This document shows, in pieces, positions 11,241 through 22,121 of a stretch of DNA of 64,000 nt (positions are counted from its first letter, which is position 1; every line of letters begins with the position of its first letter). A program made the position numbers and the translations under genes. The notes below the pieces were generated by a model. That model was not told the DNA's origin and made no database searches. It saw nothing but the letters and a program-made list of their open reading frames with translations. Origin of the DNA: Pegoplata infirma (Eukaryota > Arthropoda > Insecta > Diptera > Anthomyiidae); contig OY992540.1 of NCBI GenBank assembly GCA_963921195.1, positions 192,991,576 through 193,055,575 of the forward strand. The letters run 5' to 3'.

Positions 11241-11839
11241 TAGCTTCAGCGGTTTGGGCTGGGCGATGATGAATGAGTATGTCAGTCAGTCAGTCAGTCA
11301 GTCAGTCAGTCACATTACTCTTTTATATATATAGATTGTCGATACCTCGAGAAGTTTGGCATTGCATTTAAGAGATATCCCAGGCGCGGATCCAGGAATT
11401 TCATTTGGGGGGGGAGATTTTTTTTTACCAAAAAAATGTTATGCAATCGGAAGGCAAAAAATTTTGGTTGGAAGCGGCGGAGGGGGGGGGGGTGTTGTAT
11501 AATTTTTCGTGAATATTTTTAATATTGAGTAACAAATGAAAAACCAAAAAAAATCAACTTAAAGGTATTGTATTTAAATCAGGCGCGGATTCAACCTTTT
11601 GGATTTGGAGGAACTTTTTTAACTCTAGAAACATTTTCACGAGGTAATCCTGACGGATCGATTTACTTCCGTAGCAAGACCGTTTATAGTCAAATAAACG
11701 GACCTATACTCAGTCATAGCTAGTCACAAATGTCAAAAAACCCGTAAACTTTTATATAAAAATTCTGTATAAAAAACTGAAATATTTCGAAAAAAAATTA
11801 TCCGTATTATAATTTTTTTATAAATGTTGCCTTTACAAA

Positions 11840-12870
11840 ATTTCTCAGATGTTGAGACTTTTTTTTACAAAAAAACTTTAAGATTCTAAAATAGTTTTCA
11901 TATAGAAAAAGAACCCATTTCTGAGATTTTTGCCTTTAGAAGAAAAAGTTCTTAAATTCTCAGATCGGCTTTTCTTAAGAAAAACTCTCAGATTAAACAT
12001 TTTCTTATAGAAAATGTCTCCGATTTTTAAACTTTTTTCTATAATCTGAGATTCTGCGGCATTATTTTTATAAAAAAAAAAATCAAATTCTAATGTATAT
12101 TTCTTATAAAAAATCTCTGAAATAGTGCTTATATTTTAAAGTAATTCTCAGATTTTAAGAACTTGTTAGAATATTATCAGATACTAAAAAATTATTAGTT
12201 CAAAAACATTTTATGAAGAAATTTTAATATACTTTTCTAAAACTTAAATTCTAGTTTTTTTGCTTTTTTCGAAAGAAAAATTTTACGGTTTTAATACCAT
12301 CTTATGTTTTAAATTTCTTAGATTTTGAAACATTTTTCATATAGAAAAACTATTATTAAAATATTTACATATTTCACAATTCCTATAGACAAATTTTAAG
12401 AATATTCTATAGTTTTCTATAGAAAAGTTATAAAACATGTTTTCTATAAAAAAAGAATAGATCTTAACAATCTTTTCCTATAGAAAAATTCGCACATTTA
12501 AAAGATTTCTCAAATAGAGAAATTCTCATTCTCAAGAAGTTTTCTATAAAAAAAATTAACCTTGGAATTATATTTCCATATAGAAAACTCAAATTCTGAG
12601 ACGTTTTTCTTATAGAAATGTTATCTGATTCTGAGATTTTTTTTTGCCTAAAAATTTGTGGCAGATTCTGAAACATTTTTTTTTAAGGAAAAATTCTCAG
12701 GTGCTGAGGGATTTTTTCTATAGAAATGTAATAAGATTTTTTTTTTAACTTTGAGATAATTTTTCAATTAAAAAAATTCTTACATTCAAAGTCGAATAAG
12801 TATAAAAATATTTTTTAAAAGTAAAGTCTGAAATTTTGAAATATTTTTCTATAAAAAATTATACTTTTTC
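11840..12870. repeat. Degenerate minisatellite, TTTCTATAGAAAA/CTCAGATTCTGAGA
   Basis: Roughly 40-60-bp units alternate a palindromic TTTCTATAGAAAA segment with CTCAGATTCTGAGA-like segments. Many units are themselves small inverted repeats. A related array is present near 48660-48900 and again near 59830-60010. Confidence 0.55.
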
Positions 12871-13059
12871 CATAGAAAATAATAAGGAAAGTTATTCGGT
12901 TAGAAAATGTCCCCGACTCTATTGCCATCTAAGTTTTTCGTATGCAATTGAAACATTTTATCCTAAGGCTATGTGTGCTGACGGAAATGATCAGCACACA
13001 TATAAATCCCCTAAGAAATTTTTACATTCTAGCATTTTCTTTCTATCTATCTTTTCTTC

Positions 13060-13597
13060 CTTTTTATACCCTCCAACCACAGTATGGGGGTATACTCACT
13101 TTGTCATTCCGTGTGTAACGCATCGAAATATCGGTCTAGGACCCCATAAAGTATATATTTTATTGATCAGTGATCGATTCTAAGACATTCTAGCGATGTC
13201 CGTCCGTCCGTCCGTCCGTCTGTCCGTCTGTCCGTCTGTCCGTCTGTAGAAGACACGATACAGTCCAAAATAAAAGAGCTAAACTTCCGAAGTTTGGCAC
13301 GAATATGTCTTATATTCCTAGGCAGGTTAAGTTCGGAGTTGGGCAAAATCTGACCAAGGGGGAAAAAGTTCCCCCTTGGAGAACTAAACCAACCTAAGAA
13401 AAAACGCATTTTTGCAGGGTTTTTTGTACTTTTGCAAAGCTCGCAAGGGGGATGTGCCCCCTAACGTCACCCACCGACCCCCCCCCCCCAAAAAAAAAAA
13501 AGACGCCCCTGATTTTTATTTTTTTTTTTTATTTTTTTTACATTTTGGAGGGTATAAAAGATTCGGCACAGCCGAATGTAACACTCTCACTTGTTTC
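13060..13597 (-). mobile_element. mini-me-like repeat, copy 2
   Basis: In reverse orientation, the copy runs from AACAAGTGAGAGTGTTACA with a TTCGGCTGTGCCGAA hairpin (right side) to a TTGGAGGGTATAAAAA end near 13060. It has the GTCC/GTCT tract at 13199-13245, the conserved core and the TATGGGGTC block. An 80-codon ORF across its middle recurs in other copies but is not regarded as a gene. It sits inside the composite element at 11381-13738. Confidence 0.8.
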
Positions 13598-13684
13598 TTT
13601 TCTTACCTTTCCTTTCTCTCTCTTTTTTTTCTTTTTTCCCTTTCCTTTTTTCTTTTTTTCCTTTCCTTTCTTTTTTTCTTTCGA
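13598..13684. repeat. Polypyrimidine tract
   Basis: Almost pure T/C sequence (TTTCTTTTCTTACC...). Long overlapping ORFs here are composition artefacts. Confidence 0.85.
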
Positions 13685-13991
13685 AATCATTTTGGGGGGG
13701 GAGAAATCCCATTCTCCCCCCTCCTGGATCCGCGCCTGGATATCCACACAACGATTCACAATTTATGAACGAAATTAAAGGGAAACCCTAAAATTTTGGT
13801 ACATTCCAATTAACCTAGAAGTACAAAACACATGTAAACGGAATTTGAAACATAATGGCATTTAAAGTATAAGTTTTTTTACACACAAAAATGTTTTTCG
13901 ACGAATTTTTTCGCAAACATTTTTTTCACTCTACAACGTGATGGTAATGGGGTTCCCTTCTAGTCCCTGCCTTTAAACCAATGTAAGCTAC

Positions 13992-14069
13992 TTATAAAAC
14001 TCCTTAGATATGTATTAAATTTTAACATCACTTATAAAACTCCTTAGATATGTATTAAATTTTAACATC
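13992..14069. repeat. Tandem duplication, two 39-40-bp units
   Basis: The segment CTTATAAAACTCCTTAGATA...TTTTAACATC occurs twice in direct succession, essentially identical. Confidence 0.85.
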
Positions 14070-14900
14070 CGACAAATCAGAAAGATTGTGCAACCTCCCA
14101 GATCGCAGTTAAGTAAGTATCTGACCACAAAGTGCCGGGCAATGGCAGAAAAAGTGTTCAATAGTTTCCAAATCCTCCTCAAAAGACCAAATCTGTTGAG
14201 TAGTCTCACACGTCCATCCATGGACCATCTCTGATAAGTCTCTCTCTCGGAACAAAGTCATAGATTTTGCTTGGAAATTTCTAGAGGCATAGGAACATGT
14301 AAGGTAGATCCCTATCTAACAAGCTCATCGGCTTTGAAATTCCCTGGAATGTCAATGTGCGATGGGACCCATATGAGTCGTATGTGAAACTGCTTGGTCA
14401 TCTCATTTAAGGACGTGCGGTAGTAAAGGGCAGATATTTTTTTCATGAACATTTGCTCCAGGGACTTGGCGCGACTTGACTGTCAAAATAGATGTTGAAT
14501 GCGGTTGTAGATAAGATATTGCATCTCAATCAACCAGTATCTCTGCCTGGTAAACACTATCTCTGCCTGGTAAACACTACATTGATAAGGTCATCTTTAA
14601 GCGATTCTTAACCCAGGCTCTCCCGCATAGAGATTAAAGCCCACTTGTTCGCTTAGCTTCAATCCGTCTGTGTTAAAATTTATGGGCGCTCTTCTTGCCG
14701 GAATGCCCCCTACCTAAGACTTCCTGGCTGGCGAAGATGGATTTCTAATAAAACCTTAGGTGAAGCACGTAGAGCTCCAGCGATACACATCAATGCCAAT
14801 CATTGTAACTTCGTAATAAAGACACAGTTCCTTTTTGTCTCTAAAGCACGCCGCCAGAAAATGACGCCATACAGCAGAATTAGTCGCATCACTGCTGTAT
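14070..14900 (-). pseudogene. RNase H / C-terminal fragment of a non-LTR ORF2
   Basis: Reverse-strand reading gives pieces of an RNase H domain: a VFQAEI-like segment near 14560, an IWVPSHIDIPGNFKADELV segment near 14320-14390 (the family motif is WVPGH..I.GNE.AD), and a C-terminal ETIEHFFCHCPAL segment near 14140-14180. Further upstream is a palm-end segment near 14830-14900. Stops and frameshifts separate them. RNase H after the RT is characteristic of the I, R1 and LOA groups of insect non-LTR elements. Confidence 0.65.
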
Positions 14901-14964
14901 AATTCGACTAAATGACTCTAGAGATATTAAATAGCAAAATAGGTACCAAAAACAAATCAGCAAC

Positions 14965-15115
14965 AAAATACATTTTTGAATTTTTTTGTAGCTACTAGAG
15001 ACCGTCAAAGTCGAGTGATTTTGGGCGTTTTTGCTCGAACCCAAGACCTACCGGCTGAAGTGGTTTTTGTCGACGCCTTAGCTATCAGCGCCATCAAAGG
15101 AGAAAAATCTCGTCA
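14965..15115 (-). mobile_element. tRNA-related SINE, reverse strand
   Basis: On the reverse strand an A-box-like GATAGCTAAGGCGTCGAC is followed after about 30 bases by the B box GGGTTCGAGCA, then a short body and an A-rich tail (CTACAAAAAAATTC). The arms do not make a normal cloverleaf. It lies about 200 bp from another tRNA-like SINE of opposite orientation. Confidence 0.5.
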
Positions 15116-15292
15116 ACACTTAGTTTTATAACGTTTCTTTTTGGTAAATACACAAAAATTTTGTTTTCTACAAACACACACACAGGTTTTGGCAGAGCAT
15201 TGTGACAGAGCATAGATACAAACTCAATATGTTAAAGCAGAATATTAAACAAAATGGATTTTAAGTGTTATGATTTGTTTATATACTTTAGC

Positions 15293-15455
15293 TAAATGGC
15301 TAGAGACTAAGCTTCACGAACAACTGGTTCGCTGTTCGAATCTCGTTGGGGATAAGTTAAAAAACATATAAATTTTTAAAAATAGAAAATTGTAAATAAA
15401 TAAAATAAAAAAATAAATAAAATTGAAATAATAAAATTAATAAAAATAGATTGGA
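15293..15455 (+). mobile_element. tRNA-related SINE, plus strand
   Basis: TAGCTAAATGGCTAGAGAC (A-box-like) and CTGTTCGAATCTCG (B box, GTTCGAATC) are about 35 bases apart and are followed directly by a long A/T tail of AAATAAATAAAA type. This is the arrangement of a short SINE. Confidence 0.5.
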
Positions 15456-15860
15456 ATAATTATATTGTTTTTCATAACCTATGAACTTTTTCATAGGTTT
15501 CTGGTTTCTTTTAATTTGTTTCATAGATTCTATGAAGGGCATCATTGGCTGAATTCTAATGATTTTTTTCATAGAATCAATGTCCGTTTTCATAGCCGTA
15601 ATAAACAAAATTCTTTCGGTGTAGTTCAAAGCTACATATTTCAGATAATTGAAAGAAAAGTTGTGTATTTTTCATTCCTTCTATGAGAAAAAAACATTTT
15701 TAGTTATGGCTATAATGGCTATTTTTGAAAAAAGTGCGGTTTATATATGACACTTTTATCAAAAAAAGCATTAATTTTTTTAATCCAATTCTTTTTCTCT
15801 CAAATTAAAAAAAAAAAAAGTTGGCCCAATGTAGTTTTAAAATTTTCAATGTCGTTGAAA
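15456..15860. other. AT-rich, short TTCATAGG-type repeats
   Basis: Several TTCATAG(G/A) segments in both orientations lie between 15470 and 15690. ORFs on both strands show no family motif. No element boundary could be set. Confidence 0.35.
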
Positions 15861-15869
15861 TAAGTAAAA

Positions 15870-16600
15870 AATAATTTAAATAAATTTCTAAGCTAAATTT
15901 GATGGCGGTTCTTTTCTTAGCATATATTAACGCGCTATATGATATTTTAGGGGGTCATTTAGCCCTTTTTCTCAAATATCATCACTGAACACCAATAAAA
16001 CGTGCGTTTAAGGGGTTAAAATGTTGCAAAATAATTTTGAGCATTGAATTTCAATAGAATTGTAGTCCAAAACTGATGGTATTTAAAAATACCTAATAAA
16101 AATATGAAGCATAAAATATTTGTAGAATATTTTAACCCTTTAAACGCAGGTTTTATTGGTATTCAATAAGAATATTTGAAAAAGAAAAAAATTAACCCTT
16201 AAAATGAGAGATAGAAAGTTAAAATGCTCTAAGAAAAGAACCGCCATTAAATTTTATTGGAAACATGTATAACCAATACTTAGCTCAGATGAAGATTTTA
16301 TAAATTTTTTACGACTATTTTATGCTCCTCTGGTAAAACACAATTTTACAATATGTGGTACTTTACAATTTTTCACTTTTACGCATTTTGCTCATATCTC
16401 ACGAATTTTTGGTCTTTGGCAACCCTTATTGAAATTTAATGCAAAATATTTTTGTAGAATATTTTAACCTCTTAAATGCACGTCTTAATGACGTTCTATG
16501 ATATATTTAAATAAGGGACTACAATGACCCCCAAAAATAGGAGATAGAGGGTTTATATGTTCTATGAAAAGAACCGCCATCAAATTTCACTGAAGACATG
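15870..16600. repeat. Foldback repeat with three related arms
   Basis: An inverted arm at about 15880-16070 (GATGGCGGTTCTTTTCTTAG ... TTAAGGGGTTAAAATGTT) pairs with a plus-oriented arm at about 16130-16270 (ATTTTAACCCTTTAAACGCA ... AAGAAAAGAACCGCCAT). A third arm at about 16455-16590 is a direct repeat of the second. The same motifs occur in the foldback at 50655-51630, so this is a family. Confidence 0.65.
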
Positions 16601-16924
16601 TGGAAACTCTATTTAGCTTAAAAGTTGATTTAATTAATTTTGTTTTACTCATTCCAGCGCCATTGAAAAAAAAAATTGAAAACTACAGAGGCCATAAAAA
16701 AACTTAAGCTGTATTTGCAAACCTTTTTGGTGGTTTTGGGATATACTCTAATTTTTTTTGGTGCCATTCAAGATATAAAATCTTTTTGCACAGTGTTGTT
16801 TAACACGTTAAATTTTTTGTTCAAATTCAAATTTTACAAAAGTTTAAGAATTTTTTTTCTCAAATCTGTCATCTCGGATTTGTTTTCTTTTAATTATTTT
16901 TGGTAGTTTAATATGTTATCTTTT

Positions 16925-17050
16925 CAACGACGGTAGTCGGCGTTGCCTTTATAAGGATACCAAAAAGTTGGATTTGAAATCCAAATTAGCAAATCCAAAT
17001 CCACGTGGTGGCGCAAATCCAACGTTTACAACACAAAATGTTGGGCAGAA
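16925..17050 (+). repeat. 126-bp coding-like unit, plus copy
   Basis: This unit has no internal stop in one frame and reads NDGSRRCLYKDTKKLDLKS..., continuing with a segment ending GGANPTFTTQNVGQ. It is followed in frame by KGTKQRYN and a stop. Two further copies lie in inverse orientation at 17363-17607. The nucleotide sequence appears identical among copies over almost the whole unit. I do not recognise the family. The basic RR pair and Gly/Asn/Pro-rich end are compatible with a processed secreted peptide, but no signal peptide is attached. Confidence 0.6.
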
Positions 17051-17339
17051 AGGTACAAAACAACGCTACAACTAAAAAAAGGTCGGAAAAAATTCAAGAA
17101 AATTGGGAACAAATCAAAAAATAAAAATAATAATTTTTAACTAAATTTTTGTTAATTATATTTTCGTTCAGTTTTCACATTTTTCTCATAAAAGCAGCTA
17201 ATTAAAAAAAAAAAAATTAAAATAATTAACAATAAACAAGAAAATATCGATTTTATTGTTTTATTTTTATTTTGTGTCCCCTAATAATGCCATTTTTTGT
17301 ATTAAAAACAAAAAATGTACTAAATATAAAATAAATGTA

Positions 17340-17645
17340 CTAAATGCTCAAAATGTAGAGGCCAACATTTTGTGTTGTAAACGTTGGATTTGCGCCACCA
17401 CGTGGATTTGGATTTGCTAATTTGGATTTCAAATCCAACTTTTTGGTATCCTTATAAAGGCAACGCCGACTACCGTCGTTGTTCTGCCCAACATTTTGTG
17501 TTGTAAACGTTGGATTTGCGCCACCACGTGGATTTGGATTTGCTAATTTGGATTTCAAATCCAACTTTTTGGTATCCTTATAAAGGCAACGCCGACTACC
17601 GTCGTTGATCTTTTGAACTGCAAAAAGAAAAGTTGCGTAACGCAT
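17340..17645 (-). CDS. ORF of two tandem 42-residue repeats, unknown
   Basis: A 101-codon reverse-strand ORF consists of a short leader (MRYATFLFAVQKI), two tandem 42-residue units (17482-17607, then 17363-17481) and a short tail. Each unit starts NDGSRRCLYKDTKK and ends with ANPTFTTQNVG. Just before the first unit, CTTTTCTTTTTGCAG looks like a splice acceptor, so the leader may really be intron and the units an exon. No known domain was recognised. It is surrounded by transposon sequence, so it may be a captured or duplicated exon, or part of an undescribed element. The reading being open in three copies is notable, but their near identity means it is not evidence of selection. Confidence 0.4.
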   Translation of the reverse strand: MRYATFLFAVQKINDGSRRCLYKDTKKLDLKSKLANPNPRGGANPTFTTQNVGQNNDGSRRCLYKDTKKLDLKSKLANPNPRGGANPTFTTQNVGLYILSI

Positions 17646-18140
17646 AAGAGTATCGATCCCATAAAGTTTATATATTATTGATCTATGATCGATTCTAAGT
17701 CATTCTATGAATGTCCGTCCCTCCGTCCGTCCGTCAGTCTGTATAAAACACGATTCAGTCCAAAACAAAGGAGCTAGAATCCTGAAAATTGGCACGTATA
17801 TGTCTCATGGCCATAGGCCGGTTAAGTTTGGAAATAAGCAAAATTGGATCAGGGGAAAAAAAGTTCCCCCTTAAAGAACTGAACCAACCTCCAAAAACGC
17901 CATTTTTTACATATTTTTTTGCTCTTTTGTTAAATTAATTTAACCTTTTTATGTTAGAAGTTTAAAATCCTGAACTAACCCAGGGGGCTAGAAAGTTTCG
18001 TTTCGGCCCGCCTCCTTTTGTGGGTGTGTATTTAAAAAAATCATTAAAATAATGAGAAAATGGTATAACTAAAGTTCAAAAAGCATAATAAATAAATTAG
18101 CGAGGGAACCCCCCACAGAGCCCCCTCCACAAAAAAACGT
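17645..18140 (-). mobile_element. mini-me-like repeat, truncated copy
   Basis: In reverse orientation it shows the CCCATAAAGT/TATATA block, the ATCGAT core, a GTCC tract (about 17710-17740) and the body with AGTTCCCCCTTAAAGAACTGAACC. The right part (GGCCCGCCTCCTTTTGTG) matches parts of the fragments at 53080-53400 and 61250. Neither terminus is complete. Confidence 0.65.
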
Positions 18141-18153
18141 CCACAAAAAAAAA

Positions 18154-19168
18154 GCTTGTAAAATGACATAAAATCCCCGTGATTTTACGGGGCAGGTTTT
18201 GTAAAATATGTACTAGCAAGAATCCCCGTAATGTTACGGGGATAATTTGTAAATTGATTTAACAAAAGAAAATGTAAAATTACAATTTTTTTTGTAAAAT
18301 ATTAACTTCGAGGTGAACATTTTTTTGTAAATTCACAACAAATTTGGTAAATTTACAAAACAAAATTGTAAACTTACAGAAAAAGATTGTTATTTTACAA
18401 AGAAAAAATAAAAAATGAAAAAAATAAATTGTAGATTAACAAATTATTTGGTTAAACTACTGTTTTTACCTCAAAAAAATATTGAAAAACACGTATATTT
18501 ACAATAAAAATTGTAAATTTGCAAAAAAAAATTAAAATTTACAAAACAAATTGTAAACTTACAAAAAAAGTTGTAAATTTACAAAATAAAGTAGAAAATC
18601 AAAAACCAAAATTGTAAATTTACAAATTGTTTTGTTAAACACTGTTTTCTTATGGCAAAAAACTTGTATATTTACAATAAAAAGTGGTAAATTTACAATT
18701 TTTATTGTATATATACAATAATTTTTTTTTTGCCGTAAAAACAGTAGTTTAACCATGAAATTTGTAAATTTACAATATTGTTTTTGTATTTTCTACTTTG
18801 TTTTTGTAAAATTACAACTTTTTTCGTAAGTATACAATTTTGTTTTTTTAAATTTTCATATTTGTTTTGTAAATTTACAAAAAAATTGGTTTATTTACAT
18901 ATTTGTTTTGTAAATTTAAAGGGTTTTTTCCATTGGTGCATCTTATTTTTCCTTCTTCGGCAGCTGGAGTGCTACAACAACCTGAAATGATGGAAGTGCT
19001 ACAACAACCTGAAATTATTTTTTTTTTCACTTGAACACTTTTAACAAACTTTTTAATGTAAAACACCACACTTTTTTATTTTTTTCGACATTTCGTTTTT
19101 CTTAAGTAGAACATATGAGAATTGCGAAGGAGGCTACACAAGAAATTTCTTATATTTTCAGGAAAAAT
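18154..19168. repeat. MITE-rich block, tandem unit 1
   Basis: It starts GCTTGTAAAATGACATAAAATC with a CCCCGT...ACGGGG hairpin, continues through many TGTAAATTTACA segments, then GGCAGCTGGAGTGC and ends TATTTTCAGGAAAAATTA. Unit 2 (from 19171) repeats the same order, so this is a tandem duplication of MITE plus adjoining sequence. Overlapping ORFs are composition artefacts. Confidence 0.7.
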
Positions 19169-19170
19169 TA

Positions 19171-21249
19171 CACTCAAAAAAAAAAGTTTGTAAAATGACA
19201 TAAAATCCCCGTGATTTTACGGGGCAGGTTTTGTAAAATATGTACTAGCAAGAATCCCCGTAAAATTACGGGGATAATTTGTAAATTGATTTAACAAAAG
19301 AAAATGTAAATTTACAATTTTTTTTGTAAAATATCATCTTCGAGGTGAAATTTTTTTTCGTAAATTTGCAAAAAATTTGGTAAATTTACAAAACAAAATT
19401 GTAAACTTACAGAAAAAGGTTGTTCTTTTACAAGGAAAAATAGAAAATGAAAAAAAGAAATTGTAGATTAACAAATTATTTGGTTAAACTACTGTTTTTT
19501 ATGCAAAAAACTTGTATATTTACAATAAAAAGTGGTAAATTTACAATTTTTATTGTATATGTACCATTTTTCCTTATTTTTTTAACGTAAAAACAGTAGT
19601 TTAACCATAAAATTTGTAAATTTACAATATTGTTTTTGTATTTTCTACACTGAGGGAAAAAACATATTTAAATCAAATATGTTCGTGTTTATTTTAAGTA
19701 TGCTACATATTTTTGGAAAAAAATCAAATTTTAATATTGTTTTTGATTGATTTTAACATAACATGTTTGTTTTAAAATTGCATACAATTTTGATTTAAAA
19801 TTGATCACTTTAAATTTAATATGCTGACATTAAAAGTCGTTAAAAATTTTAAAAATATCTTGTTCAAATATTTGTATTAAAAACAATATTTTTCATGGTT
19901 ATTTTAAAGTTGAACAATTTTGTTTTTTGACATTATGTTTTTTGACATTTAAAGTTTTTTTTTTTTTAAGATATATAATAAAGTTGGGCAATTTTATTTT
20001 AAGTAGAAACAATGTTAAAATATTGTTTTATTATAAAAAGACGTCCATTTTTTCACTTCTTTAGATGTGACGAGTTTTAAGTGAAATTTATTAAATTAAC
20101 TAATATAAAATTAAAAAAAAATAAAAACCTAAAGTGGAAAAGAAAATTGTTAACAAAAAAAAAACAAAAATAAATCTGAAAAACTTAAAAGACAAAGTGA
20201 AAAAATATAAAAACAGAAAAATATAAAAAAGAAAGTGCTAGAGAATGAGGAGGGGATGTATCTATAAAATTGGCAGAAAATGAAGACTTCTTCAGTTTTT
20301 CATATATGGTATATACGTATTAATCTAAATGTGTTTGTTTTTTATTTAATTACATTTGTTGTATACAATTATAATTAGATAGAGTGCTACAAGGCTTTGG
20401 CTTTGATTTTTTTTATGTATAGCGAAAACCAAAGCCATCAAGCAATATTTAAAGCCAAAGCCTTGGATGTAATTCTACCCTTAAATGTTCAATTAGAGTA
20501 TACTATACACTATAGTGTTAATTTTTTTTGCTGTGTTATTAAAAAATATTGTAAAAATAATTTGAAAATAAAAAAACTAAAACAAAAATACGTATTGTTT
20601 TATTTTAAATTTCATGGTTTATAGGTAAGTAAAAAGCTACAAAAGACATTTGTCCCATATTAAAATTAATATTGGTCAACTTTAAATTAAAATTTGTTGC
20701 ATATTTAAATTTAACATGGCCAATTTTAAAACAATATTGTTAAATCTTAATTTTAAAATGTTGTCCACCAATCGTGGCATGTTAAAAACAACTAGAAACA
20801 TATTTAAATTAAATAAAAACAAACTTTGTTCTATTTCGTCACTGTTTTATATTTAATTTAAAGTTGTTTCTGTTTGATTTTAACATTTTTTTTTCTTAGT
20901 GTATTTCATTTTTGTAAAATTACAACTTTTTTCGTAAGTATACAATTTTGTTTTTTAAATTTTCATATTTGTTTTGTAAATTTACAAAAAAATTGGTATA
21001 TTTACATATTGGTTTTGTAAATTTAAAGGTTTTTCCATTGGTGCATCTTATTTTTCCTTCTTCGGCAGCTGGAGTAGCACTTCAACAACCTGAAAAGATT
21101 TTTTTTCACTTGAGCACTTTTAACAAACTTTTAATGTATAACACTGCACTTTTTTATTTTTTTTCGACATTTCGTTTTTCTTAAGTAGAACATATGAGAA
21201 TTGCGAAGGAGGCTACACAAGAAATTTCTTATATTTTCAGGAAAAATTA
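19171..21249. repeat. MITE-rich block, tandem unit 2
   Basis: It begins with the complete MITE terminus CACTCAAAAAAAAAAGTTTG next to TA, repeats unit 1 up to GAAAAATTA, and is lengthened by the insertion of another TA-flanked MITE at 19648-20901. Unit 1 therefore shows the pre-insertion state. Confidence 0.7.
19648..20901. mobile_element. TA-flanked MITE, CACTGAGGGAAAAAA ends
   Basis: The left end CACTGAGGGAAAAAAC and right end TTTTTTTTTCTTAGTG are imperfect inverted repeats, flanked by TA (19646-19647, 20902-20903). The paralogous site in unit 1 (about 18790-18803, TATTTTCTACTTTG) is uninterrupted and has a single TA, confirming both ends and the duplication. The interior is AT-rich with TTTAAAATTAA-like segments in both orientations, plus a 14-bp inverted pair AAGGCTTTGGCTTT at about 20391-20466. 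No transposase. Confidence 0.8.
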
Positions 21250-22119
21250 GTCAAAAAATAAAAATTTTTTTTTGAATTTTTAATTATTTTCACAAGTATT
21301 TTTAAAAAATCGGAAAAAAAAATTTGGATATTGTAGATTGGATGTTTAAGTACCAGTTAAAATAATAAAAATTTGATTTTTCATAATTGGCAGCTTTCTA
21401 TTGACATTTTAGGTACCAAATTTAAAAAAAAAATACCAAAAAAATATGGTAAAATCACCAAAAAAAATGGTAAAAATACAAAAAAAAAACTAGAACAATT
21501 ATATAGTAGAAACACATAAAAATTGTGGTGTTTTACTTAACTCAAATTACCAAAAAAATGGTGTAAAAATTATTTATAAAAAACTATTTTTAACTAAATT
21601 TTTTACTCCAAAACGCAAAAAAAAATCTGAACTTAGAAAATTTTTGCATGTCCTATTGTTGAATAATAATTTTTTTTTTTTTGTAAAACAACATTAATTC
21701 TAGTAATAAAATAAGTTTTATAAAATTGTATTGGAATTTTGTACTTTTCAAAACATACATTTCAAACTGAAAGCCTTGTAAACGATCTTAAAAAAAAATG
21801 CTTGTAATAAAACATTTTTTTTGGTAAAAAGACTAAATAACATCAAGTAAAATTATGTTGTACAATTACAGTTTTCTTGTGTAAAAAAACTAAACACATT
21901 GTAATATTTTTTTAATTTGTAAAATAATTCACTTTTTTGTAAATTTACCTAAAAAATTTGTAAAATAAATTTACCAACATATAATAGTAAAATTACAAAG
22001 CAAACTGTAGTTTTCGTTTTATTAAATATACAACAATTTTTGTAAAAAGACAAAAATATTAGTAAAATAGAATTACAAGACCTTTTACTTGTAAATTTAC
22101 AAACTTTTTTTTTTGAGTG
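21250..22119. repeat. MITE-rich block, unit 3
   Basis: It starts GTCAAAAAATAAAAATT, contains GGATGTTTAAGTA, a run of TACCAAAAAAATGG segments and ends with the MITE terminus ACAAACTTTTTTTTTTGAGTG followed by TA. Unit 4 repeats this order. Confidence 0.65.
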
Positions 22120-22121
22120 TA

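Larger units (their letters stand above)
9150..11335 (-). mobile_element. Family C tandem-repeat element, copy 1
   Basis: This element is made of internal tandem repeats: fragments with ACCGAAGGATCCTACA on both sides of a GGTAA satellite, then short GGTACTTTTTATAAAA units, then units of about 145 bp. It ends with a CAGT run and CTTTTATATATATAGAT. The opposite-orientation copy at 35697-44215 begins with the mirror image of that end (TCTATATAAATAAAAGAG...), which fixes the terminus. It encodes nothing recognisable. Superfamily is unknown. Confidence 0.6.
11381..13738. mobile_element. Composite element with CAGGCGCGGATCCAGGA ends
   Basis: The left end CAGGCGCGGATCCAGGA (11381) has a perfect 17-bp inverted partner ending at 13738. 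GATATCC flanks both ends (11374-11380, 13739-13745), a 7-bp match consistent with a hAT-type duplication that has lost a base. A second head, CAGGCGCGGATTCAACC, begins at 11580, so a related copy lies within it. The interior holds a degenerate minisatellite, a mini-me-like insertion and G- and pyrimidine-rich tracts. No transposase is visible. Confidence 0.65.

Noticed and set aside
13412..13791. Three overlapping plus ORFs and one reverse ORF
   Set aside because: They cross the mini-me-like end and a polypyrimidine tract; Phe/Ser/Leu composition only.
18559..18990. ORFs and CRISPR-like spacing in the TGTAAATTTACA region
   Set aside because: The repeats are short palindromic AT-rich segments of MITEs with irregular spacing, in a eukaryotic context; no direct-repeat/spacer order.
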